Positions 25,983 through 33,673 are shown, counted from the stretch's first letter. The stretch: DNA of 38,478 bases from CAZEHJ01 sp964512485 (GCA_964512485.1 CAZEHJ010000029.1:1-38478); one strand, 5' to 3'. The notes: generated by a model from the letters alone, not told the origin. Program-made: numbers and translations.

Positions 25983-26531
25983 ATGCCAAAATCTTTGCGC
26001 AGTTACGCACTGCTCTTCCTTTTCATGTTCCTCGTCATCGTGCCAGCCCAGGCGCAGCAAACGCCGGACGTACCCGAACCATTCCCAGCCGATGTAGAAA
26101 CCATAGATGGCGTCATGGCTGCAGTCTACGATGTAATCTCGGGCGGCGCCGGAGTCGAACGCGACTGGGATCGCTTCAGATCACTCTTTCGACCCGAAGC
26201 GCAACTCGCGTTCGGCGGATGCAATCCCAACAACGGAAACTGCGGGATGCGTTTCATGAGTGTCGAAGATTACATCAGCGGACCGGGCCAACAGATTACC
26301 CAGATCGGTTTTTTCGAGAAAGAGGTACATCGTCTTGAAGAACGCTACGGCAATATCTCACACAATTTCAGCACGTATGAGTCCCGTAGAACACTTGAAG
26401 ATGAAAAACCTTTCACGGGTGGCATCAATAGTTTTCAACTCTTCAATGATGGAAACCGCTGGTGGGTCGTGAACATCTTCTGGCAGTCAATTGAGTCGGG
26501 AGGACCGATCCCAGCCAAATACGGCGGCTAA
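25983..26531 (+). CDS. Secreted NTF2-like (SnoaL-type) protein
   Basis: A 182-residue protein with a signal peptide ending QAQQ (about 1-25). A compact alpha+beta domain follows, with the helix MAAVYDVISGGAGVERDWDR, then RFRSLFRPEAQL and strands ending in WWVVNIFWQ. This is the cone-shaped NTF2/SnoaL-like pattern often used for small-molecule or peptidoglycan-associated binding. Two Cys in GGCNPNNGNCGM could form a disulfide in the periplasm. No catalytic residues are evident. The 3' end overlaps the convergent aminotransferase by 4 bp. Confidence 0.75.
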   Translation: MPKSLRSYALLFLFMFLVIVPAQAQQTPDVPEPFPADVETIDGVMAAVYDVISGGAGVERDWDRFRSLFRPEAQLAFGGCNPNNGNCGMRFMSVEDYISGPGQQITQIGFFEKEVHRLEERYGNISHNFSTYESRRTLEDEKPFTGGINSFQLFNDGNRWWVVNIFWQSIESGGPIPAKYGG

Positions 26532-27715
26532 GCGTTATCGAGCGCTGCTCGAATGACATTCAATGCGGCATCAAGCGCCGCCTCTGATATGTTCAGAGGC
26601 GGCGCGATGCGTATAAGGGAGTTGGAATGAAGGGTCCATCCCAGTAAAACGCCATTTTTTCTACACTCCCCCACCACTTCAGCGGTCAAATTGGCACTCC
26701 TCAGCTCCAATCCGAGCATCGCTCCCATTCCCCTGATTTCGACAATGTGGCGGTGAGACAAGGTGGTTTTCACCCTTTCCTCAATCCAGCCTGCCCGCTC
26801 AGCGAGGTTTTCCTGCTTCAATACCTTCAGCGTAGCACGTGCCGCGGCGCACGAAACCGGATGACCTCCGAACGTCGTGACATGGCTTAGCGGAGGATCG
26901 TTGCGGAACGAGGCCATGATTGCCGCCGATGCGACGAATGCGCCCAGCGGCATCCCGCCAGCCATCGCTTTGGCGAACGTGATGATATCCGGTATCACAC
27001 CGAACTGCTCAAAGGCAAAAAGACTGCCGCTTCTCCCGAAACCCGTCTGAATCTCGTCGAAGATCAGAAGGGCTCCCTGGTTCGTGCACCTTTCCCTCAA
27101 GCGCTGATGCCATTCGCGCGATGGAACGATTATTCCTCCTTCGCCCTGAATGGGCTCGGTAATCACACAAGCGGTTTGATCATCGATCGCATCCAGCGAT
27201 TCGATATTGTCGAACTCCAGAAACTCCACTTCTGGAAGTAACGGCAGGAACGGGTCCCGATACACATCCCGGCCCGTAACCGAAAGCGATCCGTGTGTGT
27301 CGCCGTGGTAGGAATTCCGAAACGATATCAGCTTCGTTCGACCGGTGTGTTTCTTCGCCAGCTTCAGGGCGCCTTCATTGGCTTCTGTCCCGGTCATGGT
27401 GAAATACACCGAATCCAGCGATGCTGGCAGGACGTCCGTAAGATCTGAGGCAAACCCTGCCTGTGCTTCCTGAATGAACTCACCGTAGACCATCACATGA
27501 AGGTGACGATCAAGTTGATGCTGAATGGCGCTCAATACATAGGGGTGGCGGTGACCGATTGAGGAAACTGCGATTCCTGAAATGAAGTCGATCAGACGGG
27601 ATCCGTCATCCAGATAGATATACGGCCCCTCCGCCCGATCGACGACAAGGCCCATCGGGTCGTCGCTGGTCCAGGCCAGCGAAGTTGAAAACTGATCTTT
27701 CGCTTTACGCACCAT
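26528..27715 (-). CDS. Class III PLP-dependent aminotransferase
   Basis: A 395-residue fold-type I enzyme of the acetylornithine/ornithine aminotransferase class. The PLP lysine is Lys249 in FAKAMAGGMP. Asp220 in IFDEIQTGFGRSG binds the pyridine nitrogen, TGTEANEGALKLA (109-121) binds the phosphate, and ITEPIQGEGG is conserved. The sequence is closest in feel to the Bacteroidota 'aspartate aminotransferase family' proteins (ISGIAVSSIGHRHP start), whose substrate is unsettled. It is transcribed away from the histidine operon, and the two share an upstream region of 113 bp to the leader peptide. The neighbouring operon lacks hisC. Confidence 0.88.
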   Translation of the reverse strand: MVRKAKDQFSTSLAWTSDDPMGLVVDRAEGPYIYLDDGSRLIDFISGIAVSSIGHRHPYVLSAIQHQLDRHLHVMVYGEFIQEAQAGFASDLTDVLPASLDSVYFTMTGTEANEGALKLAKKHTGRTKLISFRNSYHGDTHGSLSVTGRDVYRDPFLPLLPEVEFLEFDNIESLDAIDDQTACVITEPIQGEGGIIVPSREWHQRLRERCTNQGALLIFDEIQTGFGRSGSLFAFEQFGVIPDIITFAKAMAGGMPLGAFVASAAIMASFRNDPPLSHVTTFGGHPVSCAAARATLKVLKQENLAERAGWIEERVKTTLSHRHIVEIRGMGAMLGLELRSANLTAEVVGECRKNGVLLGWTLHSNSLIRIAPPLNISEAALDAALNVIRAALDNA

Positions 27716-27772
27716 TCGAGTCCGAAAAACGTGTCTTCACGTTTTGTTGGTGATAATTGCAGAGCCCGGTCA

Positions 27773-27780
27773 TATATTTG
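27773..27780 (+). promoter_or_regulatory. TAnnTTTG promoter element of the histidine operon
   Basis: TATATTTG fits the Bacteroidota -7 consensus exactly and lies 48 bp before the leader-peptide ATG. TTG triplets occur upstream but not at the ideal 19-21 base spacing, so the -33 element is unclear. Transcription would start near 27787 and include the leader and attenuator. Confidence 0.6.
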
Positions 27781-27828
27781 GCCCTCGCAGCAGCCGATGC
27801 TGCGCCTAATCTACTGGATACCGGACAC

Positions 27829-27930
27829 ATGACCATCCTACTGGCAGAATTGAATGCAACCATGATGAGCACACGCCATCATGCAGGTCGCGCTGTCAAG
27901 AACACCCACCATCACGGACCCGGTTTCTGA
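27829..27930 (+). CDS. hisL: Histidine operon leader peptide
   Basis: A 33-codon frame starts ATG ACC ATC and ends TGA. It carries two runs of His codons, RHHAGR at codons 16-21 and NTHHHGPGF at codons 25-33, placed right before a hairpin and T tract. This is the layout of a translation-controlled attenuator. When charged His-tRNA is scarce the ribosome stalls on CAC/CAT and the operon is transcribed. A second in-frame start (ATG ATG at 27862) would give a 22-residue peptide with the same His runs. It is too short for routine gene calling. Confidence 0.88.
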   Translation: MTILLAELNATMMSTRHHAGRAVKNTHHHGPGF

Positions 27931-27958
27931 CCAGATATCCACTGATTAAACCTATCAG

Positions 27959-27991
27959 GGCATCTCGGTCGCGTATCGGGGTGCCTTTTTT
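27959..27991 (+). terminator. Histidine operon attenuator (rho-independent terminator)
   Basis: GGCATCTC (27959-27966) pairs with GGGGTGCC (27978-27985), with two G-U pairs. Six T follow at 27986-27991. A smaller hairpin (CTGAT at 27942-27946 with ATCAG at 27954-27958) lies directly before it. The 28-base distance from the leader stop fits an attenuator. I did not establish the competing antiterminator pairing by hand. Confidence 0.8.
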
Positions 27992-28050
27992 ATTGCGCTC
28001 AATCAACTGGGGAATTCAGCTTCCCTTCGGATTTCAATCATAACAGTACA

Positions 28051-28911
28051 ATGAGTAACAGACTACGACTCGCCATTCAGAGTTCAGGCAGGCTTTCGGA
28101 AGCTACGACCGATCTCCTGTCAGCCTGCGGAATCAAGGCCAGCAAGCCGGACCGCAAACTTCGCGTGGTCGCCGAGCATTTTGACCTGGAAGTGCTGTTC
28201 GTCCGCGATGATGATATTCCGGGATATGTTGCTGATGGTGTTGCCGATGCCGGTATCGTGGGAGAAAATGTCGTCCTTGAAAAGGCTCGTGACGTGCAGG
28301 TTCTCGACCAACTGGGATTTGCCAAATGCCGACTTTCTCTGGCTGTCCAGAAGTCTCACCCCTACGAATCCCTGGAGGACCTGAATGGACTGCATTTTGC
28401 CACCTCCTATCCAGTTCTGCTGGGTCGCTATTTCGAAGAGAAAGGAGTCGATGCGTCCATCCACCAGATTTCCGGTTCAGTCGAAATAGCTCCTGGAATA
28501 GGACTGGCGGACGGAATCTGCGATATAGTCAGTTCAGGCAGTACGCTCATCAGCAACGGACTGAAAGAGGTTGATGTCGTTCTGCGTTCTGAAGCCGTTC
28601 TGATTGCGGGCGCAGAGTTGGAGCCTGAGAAATCCGCGCTCCTCGACAGGCTGCGCTTCAGGATTCAGTCCGTCCAACGCGCGAGCAATCACCGCTACAT
28701 CCTGATGAACGTCCCGAACGAGTCCATCGACGAGGTGTCTGGAATCCTCCCGGGTATGCGAGCGCCGACCGTGATGCCGCTGGCCGAGGAGGGCTGGAGC
28801 TCTGTACACTCAGTCATCCCTGAGAATTCGTTCTGGGACGTAATCGATTCGCTCAAGGATGCCGGAGCAGAAGGCATGCTGGTCGTGCCGATCGAAAAAC
28901 TGGTGCTCTGA
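28051..28911 (+). CDS. hisG: ATP phosphoribosyltransferase, long form
   Basis: A 286-residue enzyme that condenses ATP with PRPP, the first committed step of histidine synthesis. It opens RLRLAIQSSGRLSEAT. The type II-binding-fold motif is GVADAGIVGENVV (about 63-75). The PRPP loop is DGICDIVSSGSTLISNGL (about 164-181). A C-terminal ACT-like regulatory domain (about 215-286, with GMRAPTVMPL and AGAEGMLVVPIEKL) marks the long HisG-L form. That form works without HisZ and is inhibited by histidine. First structural gene after the attenuator, 2 bp before hisD::hisB. Confidence 0.95.
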   Translation: MSNRLRLAIQSSGRLSEATTDLLSACGIKASKPDRKLRVVAEHFDLEVLFVRDDDIPGYVADGVADAGIVGENVVLEKARDVQVLDQLGFAKCRLSLAVQKSHPYESLEDLNGLHFATSYPVLLGRYFEEKGVDASIHQISGSVEIAPGIGLADGICDIVSSGSTLISNGLKEVDVVLRSEAVLIAGAELEPEKSALLDRLRFRIQSVQRASNHRYILMNVPNESIDEVSGILPGMRAPTVMPLAEEGWSSVHSVIPENSFWDVIDSLKDAGAEGMLVVPIEKLVL

Positions 28912-28913
28912 TC

Positions 28914-30767
28914 ATGAATGTTATTTCGTATACGCCAGACCTGGACATTGAAGACATCTGCCGTCGTCGGGCCGTTGAAGCAGACGACCTGACTGACAGG
29001 GTGGCGGAAATCGTCACGGCTGTCATCGCAGAAGGAGACGAAGCGCTGAGGCGATTCACCTCGGAATTTGACGGCGTCGACTTATCTGATCTACGGATTC
29101 CTGTTTCCGTGCCTTCCCTACCTGATGAGCTCGAAAGGGCGATTCTGGTGGCAAGCCGCAACATATCCGCCTTTCATGGGGCCCAAAAGGAGCAAGTCAG
29201 CCTGATCGAAACATCTCCGGGCGTGACCTGCTGGAGAAAGTCCGTCCCGATCGAGCGTGTGGGTATATACATCCCGGGCGGCACAGCGCCGCTCTTCTCC
29301 ACCGTCCTGATGCTGGCCCTTCCAGCCCGACTGGCCGGATGCCCGGAGATCGTGCTCTGCACTCCCCCTCTTGAGGATGGCTCGATTCATCCCGCCATCC
29401 TGATTGCGGCGGCTGAAGCTGGTATTGCGATTGTTTACCCCGTCGGTGGTGCGCAGGCGATAGCGGCGATGGCCTACGGAACGGAAACGATTCCGAAAGT
29501 CGACAAGATTTTTGGACCTGGAAACCAGTGGGTTGATACTGCCAAGCGGCTGGTTGCCGCCGATGGAGTGGCCATCGATATCCCGGCAGGTCCGACTGAA
29601 GTAGCCCTGTTGATTGACGAGTCGGCAGACCTCTCGTTCGTAGCAGCGGACATGATTGCCCAGGCCGAGCATGGAGCGGACAGCGACGTGATTGTGGTGT
29701 CGGTAGGCGCCATTGAGACCGAAGCGCTCATGGAGTCGGTCGAACAACAACTTGTCGATCTTCCCCGCGCGGACATTGCGCGCGCTGCTCTCAACAATGC
29801 CCGTATCGTCGTCTGCAATTCTGCAGAAGAGGCGCTCTCGGTTGTGAATACATATGCTCCGGAGCACCTGATCATACAGACGCATCACGCAGAAACGTTG
29901 GCCGAACAGGTAATACAGGCTGGATCGGTATTCATCGGAACGTGGACACCCGAGTCTTTGGGTGATTATGCGTCGGGCACCAATCATACACTTCCGACGA
30001 ACGGATCGGCACGCGCTTATTCGGGTGTTTCTCTGGACTCGTTCGTCAGAAAGATCACGTTCCAGAAAGCAACCCGGGAAGGACTCGATTCGCTGGGACC
30101 ACACGTACAGGTGATGGCTGCCGCCGAGGAACTGGACGGACACGCACGCGCAGTATCTGTTCGACTTGATGCGGATCGCTCGTCGATCGCCCGGACCGGC
30201 TTCGTTCGCCGCAAGACCAATGAAACCGACATCACGATCGAACTGAATCTGGATGGCAAGGGGAGATCCGACTGTCGCACGGGGCTGGGTTTTCTGGATC
30301 ACATGCTGGATCAGATCGCTCGGCACTCCGGAATTGATCTCTCCGTTCGATGTAAGGGCGATCTGGAAGTTGACGAACACCACTCAATTGAAGACACGGC
30401 CATCGCTCTCGGCACGGCGCTCGATCAGGCACTCGGAGATCGGCGGGGCATCGGGCGATACGGATTCACAGCTCCTATGGACGATGCCCTGGCGCACATC
30501 GCCATCGACTTGTCCGGTCGAAGCTGGCTGGTCTGGAACGTGCACCTGATCGCCGAGCGGGTCGGAGATGTCCCGACGGAAATGTTCAGCCACTTCTTCA
30601 AGTCGCTCAGCGATGCTGCGCGCATGAACCTGAATATCCAGGCGGCGGGCGATAATTCGCACCACATCGTCGAAGCTATCTTCAAGGGCTTCGCCCGTGC
30701 GTTGGGAATGTCGGTAGCACGAAGCGGAGATGCGGATGCGATGCCTTCAACAAAAGGAACGCTTTGA
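28914..30767 (+). CDS. HisD-HisB fusion: histidinol dehydrogenase + imidazoleglycerol-phosphate dehydratase
   Basis: A single open frame of 617 codons encodes two histidine enzymes. Residues about 1-420 are HisD. It has FGPGNQWVDTAKR (200-212), zinc ligands Gln250 and His253 in AQAEHG, Asp351 in GDYASGTNH and His410 in LDGHARA, and the catalytic Glu317-His318 in APEHL. Residues about 429-617 are HisB (IGPD), with KTNETDI, GFLDHML (459-465), DEHHSIED (487-494) and NSHHIVEA (581-588), the manganese-site motifs. Both halves look complete. The linker is about 8-10 residues. No in-frame ATG/GTG restart lies at the junction (the nearby ATG is in another frame), so this is a real fusion, not read-through of two genes. 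The histidinol-phosphatase half of enterobacterial HisB is absent. Confidence 0.92.
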   Translation: MNVISYTPDLDIEDICRRRAVEADDLTDRVAEIVTAVIAEGDEALRRFTSEFDGVDLSDLRIPVSVPSLPDELERAILVASRNISAFHGAQKEQVSLIETSPGVTCWRKSVPIERVGIYIPGGTAPLFSTVLMLALPARLAGCPEIVLCTPPLEDGSIHPAILIAAAEAGIAIVYPVGGAQAIAAMAYGTETIPKVDKIFGPGNQWVDTAKRLVAADGVAIDIPAGPTEVALLIDESADLSFVAADMIAQAEHGADSDVIVVSVGAIETEALMESVEQQLVDLPRADIARAALNNARIVVCNSAEEALSVVNTYAPEHLIIQTHHAETLAEQVIQAGSVFIGTWTPESLGDYASGTNHTLPTNGSARAYSGVSLDSFVRKITFQKATREGLDSLGPHVQVMAAAEELDGHARAVSVRLDADRSSIARTGFVRRKTNETDITIELNLDGKGRSDCRTGLGFLDHMLDQIARHSGIDLSVRCKGDLEVDEHHSIEDTAIALGTALDQALGDRRGIGRYGFTAPMDDALAHIAIDLSGRSWLVWNVHLIAERVGDVPTEMFSHFFKSLSDAARMNLNIQAAGDNSHHIVEAIFKGFARALGMSVARSGDADAMPSTKGTL

Positions 30768-31348
30768 TGTCGGTAGCGATCGTCAAATACAACGCAGGCA
30801 ATGTGCAGTCGGTGAAGTTCGCACTTGCCAGATTGGGCGTCGATGCCGTTCTGACGGACGATGAGGCGGCGCTACGCGCCGCCTCACATGTCATATTTCC
30901 CGGCGTAGGGGAAGCGAGCTCGGCGATGTCCTACCTCAAAGCGCGAGGGCTGGACCGGGTGATTCCATCCCTGACTCAACCCGTACTGGGAATCTGTCTC
31001 GGCCTTCAACTGATGTGTGCTCATTCGGAAGAAGCTGACACTCCATGCCTTGGCATCTTCCCAAATGAGGTGCGGCTGTTCCGCGGCGAAGGCAAGATTC
31101 CTCAGATCGGATGGAATACGGTTCACCATGACGGCAGCGGACTGTTCACGGGACTCGACAGTCCGGAATACACGTATTTCGTGCACAGCTATTTCGCTGA
31201 AGACGGATCAGATGCCGTTGCCCACACGGACTATCTGGGCCAATTTGCATCGGCCCTCGTCCGCGACAACTTTCACGCTGTCCAATTCCACCCCGAAAAG
31301 AGCGCGGATGCCGGAAGCCGACTGCTCAAGAACTTCCTGGAATTGTAG
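30767..31348 (+). CDS. hisH: Imidazole glycerol phosphate synthase, glutamine amidotransferase subunit
   Basis: A 193-residue class I glutaminase that supplies ammonia to HisF. The nucleophile is Cys77 in GICLGLQL. The His175/Glu177 pair lies in QFHPEKS and the oxyanion strand is FPGVGEASSAM (about 44-54). ATG at 30767 overlaps the hisD::hisB stop as TGATG. A TTG one codon earlier is also open but less likely. HisH is inactive without HisF, and no hisF is present in this window although it normally follows. The gene ends one base before the convergent toxin gene. Confidence 0.94.
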   Translation: MSVAIVKYNAGNVQSVKFALARLGVDAVLTDDEAALRAASHVIFPGVGEASSAMSYLKARGLDRVIPSLTQPVLGICLGLQLMCAHSEEADTPCLGIFPNEVRLFRGEGKIPQIGWNTVHHDGSGLFTGLDSPEYTYFVHSYFAEDGSDAVAHTDYLGQFASALVRDNFHAVQFHPEKSADAGSRLLKNFLEL

Positions 31349-31349
31349 A

Positions 31350-31673
31350 TCAGCTTAAACCCAGGTGGATGCGCAATGCCGTCTCTACCTTTCGAATGTC
31401 TTCATCGGACAGGGCTCCCATGAAGTTGGTCAATCGCCTTTTGGAATCCGTTATGATCTGATCCGCCATGGCTCGATGCGATTTCCCTTTGACCCGGACG
31501 ATGGCTTCCGACGGGTAGACCTTTCCCGTGGATTTTGAAAGCGGTATCAATTGAACCCGATTCAAATGCCTGTTCGCCGCATCATTACTGATGATGACGG
31601 CCTGCCGCATCTTCGGCAATTCCCCTCCTGTGTGGGTATTCGAGCAGACCCACCATATTTCACCCCGTTTCAT
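31350..31673 (-). CDS. PemK/MazF-family toxin (mRNA interferase)
   Basis: A protein of about 107 residues with the family opening KRGEIWWVCS (from residue 2), the PKMRQAVIISNDAAN strand pair and the C-terminal DQIITDSKRRLTNFMGAL segment. MazF/PemK toxins are SH3-like endoribonucleases that cut mRNA at short sequences when the antitoxin is lost. The ATG at 31671-31673 is chosen because GGAGGTG lies just upstream. A GTG two codons earlier is possible. It overlaps the antitoxin gene by 14 bp, antitoxin first. Its stop is one base from the hisH stop. Confidence 0.88.
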   Translation of the reverse strand: MKRGEIWWVCSNTHTGGELPKMRQAVIISNDAANRHLNRVQLIPLSKSTGKVYPSEAIVRVKGKSHRAMADQIITDSKRRLTNFMGALSDEDIRKVETALRIHLGLS

Positions 31674-31893
31674 CGCCACCTCCCAATGCGTCTATTCCCA
31701 CCTCTTCCACCCAGGCGAGAGCTTCCGACTCTCGATCTTCGTCTCTTGCCATTGCTTCGTAAGCAGAATCCAGGTCCAACACGTGCGGACGGACCAGTTT
31801 TTCAATGAACTGGCTGATCCGACGGGCGCCGATTACACGATACAAACCGTCGTAAATCTCTTCGTCGATTGTTAAAGTAAGCTTCTTGGGCAC
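31660..31893 (-). CDS. RHH/MazE-like antitoxin
   Basis: A 77-residue partner of the PemK-like toxin. The GTG start at 31891-31893 gives KKLTLTIDEEIYDGLYRVIG, followed by RRISQFIEKLVRPHV. This is the ribbon-helix-helix DNA-binding pattern typical of antitoxins next to PemK/MazF. The longer open frame to 32001 runs through the operator and is rejected. The acidic tail (about 45-77) would wrap the toxin. The pair should repress its own promoter through the palindromes at 31907-31930. Confidence 0.85.
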   Translation of the reverse strand: MPKKLTLTIDEEIYDGLYRVIGARRISQFIEKLVRPHVLDLDSAYEAMARDEDRESEALAWVEEVGIDALGGGDETG

Positions 31894-31906
31894 GCTACAC
31901 CTCGTT

Positions 31907-31930
31907 TTACACGTGTTATTACACGTGTAA
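31907..31930 (-). promoter_or_regulatory. Double CACGTG palindromic operator of the toxin-antitoxin pair
   Basis: TTACACGTGT, four bases, then ACACGTGTAA form a 24-bp inverted repeat. It contains two copies of the palindrome ACACGTGT (31909-31916, 31921-31928) spaced 12 bp centre to centre. It lies 13 bp before the antitoxin start, where an RHH antitoxin dimer pair would bind to autoregulate. Confidence 0.75.
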
Positions 31931-32025
31931 TAAGAACTACGATCCACGAGGTTCCATATTCGCTCTACTTCCCATTCACAGAACGGGGCTATTTCATCCA
32001 AAAAGGCGCGTTCAGGCTTTTCAGC

Positions 32026-32385
32026 GTGTGTTTGGGGGTTTTATTCTTCTTGAAGCTGGTCGATACACAGCGTATGACGTTTTATCTCCTCATAATCGTG
32101 GCTGCGGGCCTTCTTAGCCTGCTATTGAAGCAGTTTGTGCTGTATCAGCATACTCGCGAGCCCAAGATTCACTTAGAAAACAGCATCGAGAAGTCGCTCA
32201 ATGAGCAGATGGCTGATCAGAAGTTCGAGGCAACGTATCAGCACGTGAACGTGCGAAGAGCTCGCTCGCGCTCGAATCCAGAATGGAGGACGCCTGCAGA
32301 AATGCTTCTCGAAGATGAACTCAAGCGCTCTCATGACGACTGGTCGCCTGAAGTACCCGGCGTCGTACACACCGACCCGGAGTGA
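32026..32385 (+). CDS. Small membrane-anchored protein of unknown function
   Basis: A protein of up to 119 residues. A GTG start at 32026 gives a hydrophobic lead. The ATG at 32074 starts directly at a transmembrane helix (TFYLLIIVAAGLLSLLLKQF) and may be the true start. After the helix there is a basic/acidic cytoplasmic tail (HLENSIEKSLNEQ, then RRARSRSNPEWRTPAEMLLEDEL). I recognise no family. It stands alone between the toxin-antitoxin pair and a lipoprotein esterase gene. Confidence 0.6.
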   Translation: MCLGVLFFLKLVDTQRMTFYLLIIVAAGLLSLLLKQFVLYQHTREPKIHLENSIEKSLNEQMADQKFEATYQHVNVRRARSRSNPEWRTPAEMLLEDELKRSHDDWSPEVPGVVHTDPE

Positions 32386-32449
32386 GACACCTGCGGATCA
32401 GGAAGCCGTACGCGGCATTCAATCTCGTCACCACATTGCAGATTGAACT

Positions 32450-33610
32450 ATGCGAATCGCCCTTGCCTGTCTTTTTCTGGTTTCCTGCTCCCAGCCTGCA
32501 CTTCAGAATAATGCCCGCTTCGTAGAGCAACTGGAAGAATTGCCTCTCGAACAGAGGCAAAGTGAGGTTGATTCGATGTGGACCTCTCTTCCATCGCTTC
32601 CACTTATCGAATCGGATTCGTTGGCTGTCTTTTTGTTCAGAAGCGACTCATCAGCTGTCAGCGTCGTCGGTGACTTTTCTGAGTGGAATCCGGACCTGTT
32701 TCCAATGTCCCGTCTTGAAGGAACGGACTTGTGGCATCGTGAGATGAGTTTTGAGTCAGATGCCAGATTGGACTATCAGTTCGTAGTGAACAAGGAGCAC
32801 TACACGTTGGACCCCGCAAATCCAGAGGTCATGCCGGGAGGATTTGGAAGCAACTCGGAGTTGTCTATGCCGGACTACATGCAGCCGGAGGAAATCCAGC
32901 CGCAGCCCGGTGGTGTGGGAGGAGAGCTTTCTGAACATTCTGTTTCCAGCACGCATCTGGGATCGAGCAGAACGGTGACGATTTATACTCCTCCGAATTA
33001 TGACGCGTCTTCGGACCGTGTTTACGGATCACTTTTGCTTCACGACGGCTCCGACTATCTCCGATTGGGAAATATGCCAGCCATCCTGGACAATCTGATT
33101 TCTTCCGGGCGCATCGAACCCTTGGTCGCTTTCTTCCTGGATCCTGCGGATCGCATGGAAGAGTACGCCCGCTCCTCAAATGAAGCATTTGTCGACTTCG
33201 TCATCGAAGAGTTCGTGCCTTGGGCAGAATCCACATATAATATCTCTCGTGAACCCGGTCGCACAGCCGTCACGGGCATTTCACTGGGCGGAAATATCTC
33301 CGCACAACTTTGCAACGAGCATCCTGAAGTCTTCGGCCTTTGCGCGCCGCTGTCCACAGCCTTCGGCGTGGATCGCGGCGCCCTTCTGTCCCGGATCGCT
33401 GATTCGGGTGAATCCACGGTCAAGTATTATGTGGAATGGGGGACGTACGAACCTCCCATTGCCAGATATGCCCCCGACTTCATCGCAGCCCTCGAGAACA
33501 ATGGCAACGAGCTCCTCTGGAATGAATGGCACGAAGGCCACTCCTGGGGAATGTGGCGCGCCCATCAGGACATCATTCTGGAGTACTTCTTCCCCGCCAA
33601 CCCGCGATAG
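32450..33610 (+). CDS. Lipoprotein esterase with N-terminal CBM48-like domain
   Basis: A 386-residue lipoprotein (lipobox FLVSC, Cys13). An N-terminal immunoglobulin-like E-set/CBM48 domain (about 55-125) has VSVVGDFSEWNP and the DYQFVVNKEHYTLDPANP strand pair. A C-terminal esterase-D/enterochelin-esterase-like hydrolase domain (about 150-386) follows. The nucleophile is Ser in VTGISLGGNIS (about 279) and the base His in WHEGHSWGMW (about 365). Similar two-domain proteins are Fes-type siderophore esterases, feruloyl/xylan esterases and lipoprotein hydrolases of polysaccharide utilisation. No siderophore genes are near, so the substrate is open. Confidence 0.83.
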   Translation: MRIALACLFLVSCSQPALQNNARFVEQLEELPLEQRQSEVDSMWTSLPSLPLIESDSLAVFLFRSDSSAVSVVGDFSEWNPDLFPMSRLEGTDLWHREMSFESDARLDYQFVVNKEHYTLDPANPEVMPGGFGSNSELSMPDYMQPEEIQPQPGGVGGELSEHSVSSTHLGSSRTVTIYTPPNYDASSDRVYGSLLLHDGSDYLRLGNMPAILDNLISSGRIEPLVAFFLDPADRMEEYARSSNEAFVDFVIEEFVPWAESTYNISREPGRTAVTGISLGGNISAQLCNEHPEVFGLCAPLSTAFGVDRGALLSRIADSGESTVKYYVEWGTYEPPIARYAPDFIAALENNGNELLWNEWHEGHSWGMWRAHQDIILEYFFPANPR

Positions 33611-33619
33611 GCACAAACC

Positions 33620-33650
33620 AAGAAAGGCCGGGGTCCCACAAACCCCGACC
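33620..33650 (-). terminator. Rho-independent terminator of the FG-GAP protein gene
   Basis: Read on the minus strand, GGTCGGGGT (33642-33650) pairs with ACCCCGGCC (33626-33634) over 9 bp with one G-U pair. TTTCTT follows at 33625-33620. It lies about 25 bp past the stop at 33674. On the plus strand the G-U becomes a C-A mismatch, so it mainly serves the minus-strand gene. Confidence 0.65.
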
Positions 33651-33673
33651 CTTCAGACCGAACCGAATGCCCG

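Noticed and set aside
29118..30383. 421-residue open frame antisense to hisD::hisB
   Set aside because: The composition (Arg/Cys/His-rich) is typical of a reverse-frame shadow in GC-balanced coding DNA, and no domain is seen. The plus-strand frame has all catalytic motifs.
31660..32001. 113-residue version of the antitoxin
   Set aside because: The extra 36 N-terminal codons run through the palindromic operator and carry no family resemblance. The GTG at 31893 fits the RHH start.
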